DNA of 18,511 nucleotides from Bacteroidia bacterium (GTDB lineage Bacteria; Bacteroidota; Bacteroidia; Bacteroidales; Azobacteroidaceae), in assembly GCA_025996895.1 (NCBI GenBank), contig BNTW01000053.1, forward strand, positions 1 through 18,511, given 5' to 3'. This document shows, one piece after another, positions 7,151 to 14,019 of the stretch. How positions within the stretch are numbered: position 1 is the first letter of the stretch; the number at the start of each line of letters is the position of its first letter. Both the position numbers and the translations under genes were made by a program. The notes under the pieces were generated by a model. That model was given only the letters and a program-made list of their open reading frames with translations, searched no databases and had not been told where the DNA came from.

Positions 7151-8671
7151 CTATTTGTTTAATTTCCATTCAAAACCGTCTTTTGTGTCTTTGATTTCAA
7201 ATCCCAAGGCGGTCAATTCGTTGCGTATTTTGTCGGAAGTTGCCCAATCTTTGTTTTGCTTGGCTTGCATGCGCATTTGCAACAACATATCTATGGCTTT
7301 GGAAAATGCTTCATAAGACGCATTTCCGGCTGTTGCTTCGTCTTTTATACCCAGCAAATCGAAAAAGAACAGTTGAAAAAAATCCTTTAATTCTCGGATA
7401 TTTTCAGCAGTTAATTGAGTTTGTCCGGCCAACGTAGAATTGATAATCCGGGCTGCCTCAAAAAGATACGAAATAACGACAGGCGTATTCAAATCGTCGT
7501 TCATCGCCTCGTAGCTTTTTTGCACTAAAAACTGAATGTCATTGCGGGCTTGACCCGCAATCTCTTGCGATTGTGCGGGAGATTCCGCGTCAGGCGCGGA
7601 ATGACAGGGAAGGCGGTCGATGTTTTTGTAGGCATCAAGCAGACGTTCCAATCCTTTTTCGGATGCTTGCAGGGCTTCATTGCTGAAATCGACCGTACTG
7701 CGGTAATGCGCTTGCAAAATGAAAAAACGAATGGCCATCGGGCTGTAAGCCTGTGTCAAAAGTTCGTGGCTTCCTTCAAAAAACTGCGCGAGATTGATGA
7801 AATTCCCCAGCGACTTGCCCATTTTCTGCCCATTGACGGTAATCATATTGTTGTGCATCCAATAGCGCACGGCTTCGTGTCCCAAAGACGCCACACTTTG
7901 AGCAATTTCACACTCATGATGGGGAAAAATCAAGTCCATGCCACCGCCGTGAATGTCGAAAATTTCACCCAGGTATTTCTTGCTCATAGCCGTACATTCC
8001 AAATGCCAACCCGGAAAACCATCACTCCAGGGACTCGGCCAACGCATGATGTGTTCCGGCGAGGCCTTTTTCCACAACGCAAAATCGACCGGATTGTGTT
8101 TTTCTTCCTGGCCGTCCAATTCCCGGGTTGTGTTGAGCATATCTTCCACATTTCGCCCCGAAAGCACGCCATAGTTGTATTCCTGATTGTATTTTTCCAC
8201 ATCGAAATAAACCGAGCCTTGACTTTCATAGGCGTAGCCTTTTTCCAGAATCGATTTGACGAGTTGTATTTGTTCAATAATATGCCCACTTGCGTGCGGC
8301 TCGATACTTGGTGGCAACACATTCAACATTTCCATCGCTTTGTGGTAGTGGTTCAGGTAGAATTGCACCACTTCCATCGGCTCCAAATCTTCCAATTTGG
8401 CTTTTTTCGCAATTTTATCCTCGCCCGTATCGGCGTCATTGACCAAATGCCCGACATCGGTGATGTTCCGCACATATCGCACTTTATATCCCAAATGCGA
8501 TAAATAGCGGAATAAGACATCGAACGTAATCGCCGGCCGCGCATGACCTAAATGCGGGTCGCCATAAACGGTTGGGCCGCAAACATACAATCCCACACGT
8601 CCTGCGTGCAGGGGTTGAAACACTTCTTTTTTTCGTGCTAATGTATTATAAATCGACAGTTGATTTTCCAT
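7151..8671 (-). CDS. cysS: Cysteinyl-tRNA synthetase
   Basis: The enzyme charges tRNA-Cys with cysteine in the cytoplasm. The class I motifs are clear: H40LGH43 (HIGH motif) in [15 protein letters not shown] and K283MGKS287 (KMSKS motif). The zinc ligands are C31, C226 (WHLECTAM), H251 and E255 (FPHHECE). I start at ATG 8671 ([10 protein letters not shown]); the upstream in-frame extension would need a TTG at 8701 inside the promoter. With this start the protein has 506 residues. About 23 of these (356-378, [20 protein letters not shown] and RND) are encoded by a palindromic repeat inserted in frame between the catalytic part and the C-terminal helical domain, at a linker that tolerates it. 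All essential motifs are intact, so the enzyme is presumably active. A strong promoter lies directly upstream and a thioesterase gene follows after one base. Confidence 0.97.
   Translation of the reverse strand: MENQLSIYNTLARKKEVFQPLHAGRVGLYVCGPTVYGDPHLGHARPAITFDVLFRYLSHLGYKVRYVRNITDVGHLVNDADTGEDKIAKKAKLEDLEPMEVVQFYLNHYHKAMEMLNVLPPSIEPHASGHIIEQIQLVKSILEKGYAYESQGSVYFDVEKYNQEYNYGVLSGRNVEDMLNTTRELDGQEEKHNPVDFALWKKASPEHIMRWPSPWSDGFPGWHLECTAMSKKYLGEIFDIHGGGMDLIFPHHECEIAQSVASLGHEAVRYWMHNNMITVNGQKMGKSLGNFINLAQFFEGSHELLTQAYSPMAIRFFILQAHYRSTVDFSNEALQASEKGLERLLDAYKNIDRLPCHSAPDAESPAQSQEIAGQARNDIQFLVQKSYEAMNDDLNTPVVISYLFEAARIINSTLAGQTQLTAENIRELKDFFQLFFFDLLGIKDEATAGNASYEAFSKAIDMLLQMRMQAKQNKDWATSDKIRNELTALGFEIKDTKDGFEWKLNK
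7537..7606. repeat. Palindromic repeat element inserted in frame in cysS
   Basis: The 70-base element is bounded by a 7-bp inverted repeat, TGTCATT (7537-7543) and AATGACA (7600-7606). Inside are two perfect 8-bp hairpins: ATTGCGGG/CCCGCAAT with loop CTTGA (7541-7561), and ATTCCGCG/CGCGGAAT with loop TCAGG (7582-7602). On the minus strand it supplies exactly residues 356-378 of CysS without stop or frameshift. The wording TGTCATTGCGGGCTTGACCC is, from memory, that of a dispersed bacterial palindromic repeat. The in-frame insertion resembles the protein-coding palindromic elements described in Rickettsia, though no relation to those is claimed. Confidence 0.8.
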
Positions 8672-8698
8672 CTTTTTGCCTTTTTTCGATTGAAAAGA

Positions 8699-8729
8699 CA
8701 AAAGTAGTGATTTTCGCGCGAATTACAAA
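8699..8729 (-). promoter_or_regulatory. Promoter of cysS
   Basis: On the minus strand TTTG (8726-8729) is followed after 19 bases by TACTTTTG (8699-8706), a full match to the Bacteroidota TTTG-N19-21-TAnnTTTG consensus. The cysS ATG lies 28 bases downstream of the -7 box. It sits in the 94-base gap after the ATPase gene, so cysS is transcribed independently of it. Confidence 0.7.
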
Positions 8730-8765
8730 TATCCAACTTTTCCGGAGAATAGTTATCTTTAATTA

Positions 8766-9932
8766 TTAGTAATTCAATCCAAACGCCCACAGCGGCAAAA
8801 TGTTTTGATAACCGTATTCAATATCGTCTTTTACGACAAAAGCGTTTTTAAGACCTGCAATTTGTGCTTGATTTTTAGATTTTCCACCGACTTCAAAAGT
8901 ATAGTCATCAATCATGAAATCGGCCTTGTCGGCTGCTGTAACCTTATTATTTACAAAAGTTTGACAAGCAAAAAAAGTTTCACGCACGTTGCCAATATTG
9001 CTGTTTTCGGCCGCCAAAGCGTGAATAAGATTCGGATTGCCGAGGTAGATTTTTTCTGTTTTTTCCAACGCTTTCATACCCGTCGCAGCACTTTGCAACT
9101 GAATTAGTAAACTTGCTTTCTCCATTAAAATCAAGTATTCTTTCACTTGATTACGGTGCGTTTCTATCATTTTTGCCAAATCGTTGAAATTCGGTTTGAA
9201 AGGCACCGATTGGGCAACCACAAAAAGCAGTTGTTTCAACTTGCGGCTTGTTGCCATATTCATATTGGCAAACAGTGGAATATCGTTTTCAATGGTCTGA
9301 TTTACAACGCTGTTTAAGCGAATGTCAAAGCCTTCTTCGTTATAAAACGGATAATAACCTTTTCGTAAATATTCGCGGAAAACAGGAAGTGGGTGTTCCA
9401 CAGGCAAATCGACTTTGTTTGCTAAAATTTCGTCTAAAGAATACGTCCTAATCTGCTTATTTTCAGATATATTCAGATATTCGCGGAACGACAACCCCGC
9501 CAAGTGATACTGCAAGGCGCGACGGCTCAAATCGTCAGATCCTTTGTAAATATCCAAAATTGAAGATCCTGTAAAAACTACCTGTAAATCAGGAAAATAG
9601 TCGTACATCATTTTCAATTCCTTTGACCATTGCGGGTATTTGTGTATTTCGTCAATGTACAAGTGTTTTCCTCCGTTTTTGTGGAAAGTATCTGCAAAAT
9701 CGAATAACGAATTTTCCGAAAAATAGGTATCATCGGCATTGATATACAGCGTTTTATCAACATCGAGAAACATCTTGATATGTTGCAGCAACATTGTGGT
9801 TTTACCTACACCGCGCGCCCCTACAATGCCAACCATTCGGGCATTCCAAGCAATTTTTTCGTGCAAATAACGCAAGAATCGCGTATCTGTCTGCGACAAC
9901 AAAAACCGGTATAAAGCAATAATTTTTTCCAT
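8766..9932 (-). CDS. AAA family ATPase with DUF4143 domain
   Basis: The 388-residue protein belongs to the large family of stand-alone AAA ATPases with a C-terminal DUF4143. Walker A is G38ARGVGKTT46, Walker B is LYIDEIHKYP (91-100) and VVFTGSS (118-124) fits the sensor strand. The typical DLSRRALQYHLAGLSFREYL follows (134-153). The C-terminal half contains a winged-helix-like stretch (FNDLAKMIETHRNQVKEYLI) and a final nuclease-like region with FEVGGKSKNQAQI, which recalls the core of PD-(D/E)XK-type folds. The physiological role of this family is not established; copies are numerous and variable in Bacteroidota, consistent with mobile or defence-like behaviour (inference). It is preceded by an unusual set of repeats that suggests self-regulation. 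Confidence 0.9.
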   Translation of the reverse strand: MEKIIALYRFLLSQTDTRFLRYLHEKIAWNARMVGIVGARGVGKTTMLLQHIKMFLDVDKTLYINADDTYFSENSLFDFADTFHKNGGKHLYIDEIHKYPQWSKELKMMYDYFPDLQVVFTGSSILDIYKGSDDLSRRALQYHLAGLSFREYLNISENKQIRTYSLDEILANKVDLPVEHPLPVFREYLRKGYYPFYNEEGFDIRLNSVVNQTIENDIPLFANMNMATSRKLKQLLFVVAQSVPFKPNFNDLAKMIETHRNQVKEYLILMEKASLLIQLQSAATGMKALEKTEKIYLGNPNLIHALAAENSNIGNVRETFFACQTFVNNKVTAADKADFMIDDYTFEVGGKSKNQAQIAGLKNAFVVKDDIEYGYQNILPLWAFGLNY

Positions 9933-9938
9933 AATATC

Positions 9939-10016
9939 AAAATATGCTGATTTAAAAGTGCAAATTTATGAAAATATGCTGAAACAAAAAAGCGTTTTTG
10001 TGGAAATTTGCACTTT
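9939..10016. promoter_or_regulatory. Nested palindrome and direct repeats upstream of the ATPase gene
   Basis: A perfect 13-bp inverted repeat, AAAGTGCAAATTT (9955-9967) and AAATTTGCACTTT (10004-10016), encloses a second one, ACAAAAA (9984-9990) and TTTTTGT (9995-10001), with loop AGCG. A 12-base direct repeat AAAATATGCTGA occurs at 9939-9950 and 9971-9982, 32 bases apart, about three helical turns. TAAATTTG on the minus strand (9961-9968) fits a -7 box, but the nearest TTTG is only 16 bases upstream (9985-9988), short of consensus. The inner hairpin also lies just behind the mnmA stop and could end that transcript. Confidence 0.55.
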
Positions 10017-10040
10017 ATTTCAGGCATCTGTGTATGTTTC

Positions 10041-11108
10041 TCAGTCGACAATCATGCCGCTTCCCAGACACAGCCGGCAGGAGGGGTCGTAGATCACGCC
10101 GAATTGTCCGGCAGCGATGCCCTGTATCTTGTCGTCGGATTCGATGCGGTAGATGTCGCCGATACGTTTGAGCCGGCCAAACGTAAATTCGGGCGTGTGG
10201 CGGATTTTAAACGCGATTTCTTTTTCACCGGTAAATTCGCCCCAGATGTCTTGGGTGATAAAATGAAAGCCTTGCAGATTAACGGTTTTGCCGTATTGTG
10301 TTTCGGGATCGTAGCCGTTGGAAACATAAATGATGTTCTGCTCGATGTCTTTTTTAATCACAAACCAGGGGCCGCCGCTCAAATACAGCCCTTTCCGTTG
10401 ACCGATGGTGTGAAACCAGTAGCCTTTGTGCTGTCCCAAGACTTTACCTGTTTCCCATTCGACGATTTTGCCCGGCTTTTCGTCCAGATACCGGCGAATA
10501 AAATCGTTGTAATTGATTTTGCCCAAAAAGCAAATGCCCTGACTGTCTTTGCGCAACGCGCTCGGCAGATTCTGCTCGGCAGCAATCGCACGCACTTCGC
10601 TCTTTTGCAAATGCCCGATAGGAAACAGTAGCTTGGAAATTTGCAAGTAATCAACCTGACCGAGAAAATAGGTCTGATCTTTGACTTTATCGGCAGCCGT
10701 CGAAAGATAAATTTTACTATCAACCTCAGTAGTCGTGGCATAATGTCCTGTGGCGATTTTGTCAAATTCGTGTCCCCATTTTTGCTCGAATGTGCCGAAT
10801 TTAATCAACTTGTTGCACATCATATCCGGGTTAGGCGTCAATCCTCGACGGACAGCGTCAATCGTATAACTCACCACATTTTCCCAATATTCCTCATGAA
10901 GCGAAACGATTTCGAGCGGACAACCGTATTTTTTGGCAATGAAAGTCGTGATTTCGATGTCTTCTTCCGCCGGACAATCGATATAACCGTCCTTATCTTC
11001 CATTCCGATACGGATATAAAAAATTGTCGGCGTATAACCCGCTTCCTTCAACTCATGGACAACCACCGAGCTATCCACACCTCCTGATACCAATGCTGCA
11101 ATTTTCAT
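10041..11108 (-). CDS. mnmA: tRNA-specific 2-thiouridylase MnmA
   Basis: MnmA uses ATP and sulfur passed on by a persulfide carrier to make 2-thiouridine at the wobble position of Lys, Glu and Gln tRNAs. The PP-loop S8GGVDSS14 starts the protein. The catalytic cysteines are C98 ([11 protein letters not shown]) and C193 (SQGICFLGK), and [10 protein letters not shown] and [11 protein letters not shown] are family signatures. At 355 residues the length is normal. Its ATG follows the stop of the cellobiose phosphorylase gene without a gap (TGAATG on the minus strand), so translation is probably coupled. Confidence 0.97.
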   Translation of the reverse strand: MKIAALVSGGVDSSVVVHELKEAGYTPTIFYIRIGMEDKDGYIDCPAEEDIEITTFIAKKYGCPLEIVSLHEEYWENVVSYTIDAVRRGLTPNPDMMCNKLIKFGTFEQKWGHEFDKIATGHYATTTEVDSKIYLSTAADKVKDQTYFLGQVDYLQISKLLFPIGHLQKSEVRAIAAEQNLPSALRKDSQGICFLGKINYNDFIRRYLDEKPGKIVEWETGKVLGQHKGYWFHTIGQRKGLYLSGGPWFVIKKDIEQNIIYVSNGYDPETQYGKTVNLQGFHFITQDIWGEFTGEKEIAFKIRHTPEFTFGRLKRIGDIYRIESDDKIQGIAAGQFGVIYDPSCRLCLGSGMIVD

Positions 11109-13547
11109 TCAACCCATGCTCACTTCCACCGTATTTGTGGAATTTTCCGGTTGCAAAGGTACAATATTTCCTTTTATTTCTTTTCCGTTTAACAAAATGC
11201 TTTTCACGCCTTTTTCAACGCCGCTGTTTTTGATTTCGATGTTGTATGTCGCACCTCTGAATTTGCGCGTTACGCAATAATTTTTCCAATTCTTTGGGAT
11301 ACAAGGATTAATTTCCAATCCGTTGTAAGCCGGCTTGATACCCAAAATAAACTGCGTAATCGCATAATAATTCCACGCCGCCGTACCGGTGAGCCACGAG
11401 TTTTTGGCTTCGCCCGGCTTGAAAGCGTCTTTTCCGGCAATCATTTGCGAATAGACATACGGCTCGACTTTGTGCAAATCCGAAATTTCTTCGGTGTAGG
11501 ACGGACAGATTTTTCGGAAGTAATTCCATGCGTAACCGCCTCTGCCTAAAATGGTTTCGGCAATAATAATCCATGGATTGTTGTGGCAGAAAATGCCCGC
11601 ATTTTCCTTATAACCGGCCGGATACGAAGAAATTTCGCCGTATTCCACGATATATTCGGTAAAAGCCGGATTGTTCAGCACAATGCCGTTGGGTGTATCC
11701 AAATATTTTTTGACGGAATCGAGCGATTTTTGCATCCTGCCTTCGTCCAAACCAGCTTCCGCCATGGCGCACCACCCCTGCGATTCGATAAAAATCTTAC
11801 CTTCCTTATTTTCCTTACTACCCACTTTGTGGCCGTAATAATCGTAGGCACGAAGATACCAGTCGCCGTCCCAGCCGTGTTTCCGGACGGCTTCAATCAT
11901 GGCATCGATGTATTTTTGAGCGCGAGCCGCTTCTGTTTCGTTCCTGATTTGCCGGCAAAGTTCGACATATTCGCGTCCACAAACGATAAACAAGCCCGCA
12001 ATCATGAGTGATTCGGCTTTCGAGTTTTCGGTTTTATTCTCGGTTGTTTGAAACGACTCGTCGGGATTCCACGAGAAACAATTTAAATTCAGGCAGTCGT
12101 TCCAGTCCGCGCGGCCAATCAGAGGCAACAGATGTGGCCCCAGATTATGAATGACATGGTCGAACGAAACGGTCAAATGATGGAACAACGATTTTTCCGA
12201 GCCGGCTTGATTGTCGAATGGAACGCCTTCGTCGAGAATGGAAAAGTCACCGGTTTCTTTCAAGTAGGCGACTGTTCCGAAAATCAGCCACATCGGGTCG
12301 TCATTGAAACCGCCGCCAATGTCGTTGTTGCCGCGTTTCGTGAGCGGTTGATATTGGTGATAGCAACCGCCGTCAGGAAATTGCGTCGAAGCGATGTCGA
12401 TAATCCGCTGACGGGCGCGCGCCGGAATTTGATGGACAAAACCGACCAAATCCTGATTGCTGTCGCGGAAGCCCATGCCCCGTCCGATACCGGACTCGAA
12501 AAACGAAGCCGAACGCGAAAAATTGAAGGTAATCATACATTGATATTGATTCCAGATATTCACCATTCGGTCTAATTTTTCCTCGTTGCTCGTTAATACA
12601 TAACGGTTTAACAAATCGTCCCAATAGGCGCGCAATTCGGCAAAAGCGGTATTCACTTTTTCCGGCGTATCAAATTTCGCGATGGTTTCCTTCGCCTGTT
12701 TTTTATTGATAATTCCATGGGATTCAAATTTGTCCGCACGATTTTCGTATTCCACATAACCCAATAAAAACACTAATTCGCGCGTTTCGCCCGGTTTTAG
12801 TTCGATTTCGAGGTAGTGCGAAGCAACCGGCGACCAGCCATGCGCGACTGAATTGCTTGGTTTTCCGGCAATTACGTTTTGCGGGTCGCGAAATTCGTTA
12901 TACAAACCGATAAACGTTTCGCGGTCGGTGTCAAATCCTTGAATGGGCGCATTGATGCTGTAATACGCATAATGGTTGCGCCGTTCCTTGTATTCGGTTT
13001 TGTGGTAAATCACCGAATCTTCGATTTCCACCTCGCCGGTCGAGAAATTGCGTTGAAAATTTTCCATATCGGTCGCCGCATTCCACAAGCACCATTCGGC
13101 AAAAGAGAACAATTTAAAACGCTTTGTTTCAGTCGTTTTATTCGTTAATTTTACTTTTTGCACTTCCGCCCAAGTTTTCAATGGAACGAAAAACAAAACT
13201 TCGGCTTCGATACCGTTTTTTTCGCCGGTGATGATGGTATAATTCATGCCGTGGCGACATTCGTAATTGTCTAACGGTGTTTTACAGGGCTTCCAACCTG
13301 GCGACCAAACCGTGCCGTTGTCGTTGATGTAGAAATAGCGTCCGCCGTTGTCCATCGGCACATTGTTGTAGCGGTAGCGCGTGATACGGCGAAATTTCGC
13401 ATCTTTAAAAAAGGAATACCCACCGGCGGTATTGGAAATGAGCGAGAAAAAATCCTCGTTTCCCAAATAATTAATCCACGGCCACGGTGTTTGCGGATTT
13501 GTAATCACATATTCTCGCCGTTCATCGTCAAAATATCCGAATTTCAT
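11109..13547 (-). CDS. Cellobiose phosphorylase (GH94)
   Basis: The 812-residue protein matches clostridial and Cellvibrio-type cellobiose phosphorylases along its whole length as I recall them. The start [62 protein letters not shown] and [13 protein letters not shown] are all characteristic. The motif [11 protein letters not shown] (residues 479-489) holds the general-acid aspartate of GH94. The enzyme cleaves cellobiose with phosphate to glucose 1-phosphate and glucose, saving one ATP per disaccharide. There is no signal peptide, so it acts in the cytoplasm on imported cellobiose; no transporter or cellulase gene is visible here. Cellodextrin phosphorylase is unlikely because those are longer. 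A recognisable promoter is not seen upstream; GATATTTG on the minus strand (13594-13601) is only a near match to a -7 box. Confidence 0.93.
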   Translation of the reverse strand: MKFGYFDDERREYVITNPQTPWPWINYLGNEDFFSLISNTAGGYSFFKDAKFRRITRYRYNNVPMDNGGRYFYINDNGTVWSPGWKPCKTPLDNYECRHGMNYTIITGEKNGIEAEVLFFVPLKTWAEVQKVKLTNKTTETKRFKLFSFAEWCLWNAATDMENFQRNFSTGEVEIEDSVIYHKTEYKERRNHYAYYSINAPIQGFDTDRETFIGLYNEFRDPQNVIAGKPSNSVAHGWSPVASHYLEIELKPGETRELVFLLGYVEYENRADKFESHGIINKKQAKETIAKFDTPEKVNTAFAELRAYWDDLLNRYVLTSNEEKLDRMVNIWNQYQCMITFNFSRSASFFESGIGRGMGFRDSNQDLVGFVHQIPARARQRIIDIASTQFPDGGCYHQYQPLTKRGNNDIGGGFNDDPMWLIFGTVAYLKETGDFSILDEGVPFDNQAGSEKSLFHHLTVSFDHVIHNLGPHLLPLIGRADWNDCLNLNCFSWNPDESFQTTENKTENSKAESLMIAGLFIVCGREYVELCRQIRNETEAARAQKYIDAMIEAVRKHGWDGDWYLRAYDYYGHKVGSKENKEGKIFIESQGWCAMAEAGLDEGRMQKSLDSVKKYLDTPNGIVLNNPAFTEYIVEYGEISSYPAGYKENAGIFCHNNPWIIIAETILGRGGYAWNYFRKICPSYTEEISDLHKVEPYVYSQMIAGKDAFKPGEAKNSWLTGTAAWNYYAITQFILGIKPAYNGLEINPCIPKNWKNYCVTRKFRGATYNIEIKNSGVEKGVKSILLNGKEIKGNIVPLQPENSTNTVEVSMG

Positions 13548-13739
13548 AAAATACTGCTTTTAAGTGTTGTTTAATTTGAAGCGTAAAAATAGTCAAATAT
13601 CGCCACATTTGTCTTACAGGACTCAATTTTATATATAAATTGTTTCTTAATTATGTTAAAAAGGGCAATTGCACAATAAGCAAGTGGTTAAATTCGTAGG
13701 ATTTTCATATCAATAGAAAACTCTTTTATTTTTTTTTCA
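13548..13739. other. AT-rich divergent intergenic region
   Basis: This stretch lies between the phosphorylase start and the promoter of the surface-protein leader. It is AT-rich and contains an imperfect palindrome at 13624-13642 (CAATTT, TATATAT, AAATTG) and the small palindrome GCAATTGC, either of which could be an operator. No ORF or RNA is recognisable. Confidence 0.4.
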
Positions 13740-13747
13740 TATCTTTG
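13740..13747 (+). promoter_or_regulatory. -7 promoter box for the surface-protein leader
   Basis: TATCTTTG is a full match to the Bacteroidota -7 consensus TAnnTTTG. It lies 24 bases before the ATG of the small leader ORF and about 270 bases before the ATG of the surface protein. Upstream is a T-rich run (13724-13739), but there is no TTTG at the -33 position, so the promoter may need an activator or be weak. Confidence 0.55.
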
Positions 13748-13771
13748 CTGTAAAATAGAAAAAGTTTAATA

Positions 13772-13873
13772 ATGATTTTACAGAAAAGCAACAGACAAAC
13801 CGGTACGACTGCGTCCTCGACACAGTCAAATACCTGTTTTACAGCCTCTTACAGATTTATAGGGGGGGGGTAA
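13772..13873 (+). CDS. Small leader ORF (33 codons) ending in a G9 tract
   Basis: ATG at 13772 opens a 33-codon frame ending in GGG GGG GGG TAA. The peptide (MILQKSNRQTGTTASSTQSN, then TCFTASYRFIGGG) has 11 Ser/Thr among 33 residues and no hydrophobic segment or known motif. Its start lies 24 bases after a good -7 box, the usual distance for a real gene in this phylum. It contains the segment 13800-13812 that can pair with the downstream terminator-like hairpin, so a translating ribosome would disrupt that pairing, as in amino-acid attenuators. It may also be the 5' part of a longer coding sequence cut off by the G-tract length. Translation is not proven. Confidence 0.45.
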   Translation: MILQKSNRQTGTTASSTQSNTCFTASYRFIGGG

Positions 13874-13936
13874 ATAACTCATATTCAACGAGTTACGAGC
13901 AAAAAGAAGCAACAAAAGACATAGCAGCCGTACCGG
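13800..13936 (+). promoter_or_regulatory. Candidate antiterminator pairing and alternative hairpins in the leader
   Basis: CCGGTACGACTGC (13800-13812) is complementary at 12 of 13 positions to GCAGCCGTACCGG (13924-13936), which includes nearly all of the 5' arm of the downstream terminator-like hairpin. The two structures exclude each other. The same upstream segment can instead form a local hairpin with 13820-13827 (GACTGCGT/ACACAGTC, one mismatch, loop CCTCG). A further 6-bp hairpin, TAACTC/GAGTTA, lies at 13875-13895. This is the layout expected of a transcription attenuator. I do not recognise it as a known riboswitch class. Confidence 0.5.
13862..13870 (+). repeat. Homopolymeric G9 tract
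   Basis: Nine consecutive Gs end the small leader ORF, directly before TAA. Mononucleotide G runs of this length are prone to slipped-strand changes. One extra G (or two fewer) would bypass the TAA and join the small ORF to the frame of the surface protein, which has no stop between 13873 and its ATG at 14020. Such runs are also common sites of sequencing and assembly error. Confidence 0.85.
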
Positions 13937-13960
13937 ATTCAGTTCCGGTGCGGCTTTTCT
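13926..13960 (+). terminator. Terminator-like hairpin in the surface-protein leader (possible attenuator)
   Basis: AGCCGTACCGGA (13926-13937) and TCCGGTGCGGCT (13944-13955) form a continuous 12-bp stem with one U-G wobble and a six-base loop TTCAGT. TTTTCT then ATT follows (T55 to T58 of the run, interrupted by C). This has the form of an intrinsic terminator, yet it lies between a promoter and a long downstream gene, 65 bases before the ATG. It would therefore act as an attenuator unless bypassed. Confidence 0.6.
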
Positions 13961-14019
13961 ATTGCTCACGCACCAACAAAACGGACAAATTAACAATTAA
14001 ACACAAAAATACAAACAAC

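Noticed and set aside
7550..8503. 317-codon plus-strand ORF opposite cysS
   Set aside because: It is antisense to a fully conserved synthetase and its product shows no domain; it is a shadow of cysS codon use.
8672..8701. Longer CysS starting at TTG 8701
   Set aside because: It would start inside the -7 box of the promoter; the residues added are low-complexity and [10 protein letters not shown] is the normal start for the family.
13759..13870. Start of the surface protein upstream of the G tract in the present sequence
   Set aside because: The frame is open but has no ATG, GTG or TTG between the stop at 13756 and the G tract; ATG 14020 with its A-rich upstream sequence and nearby signal peptide is the better start for the sequence as given.
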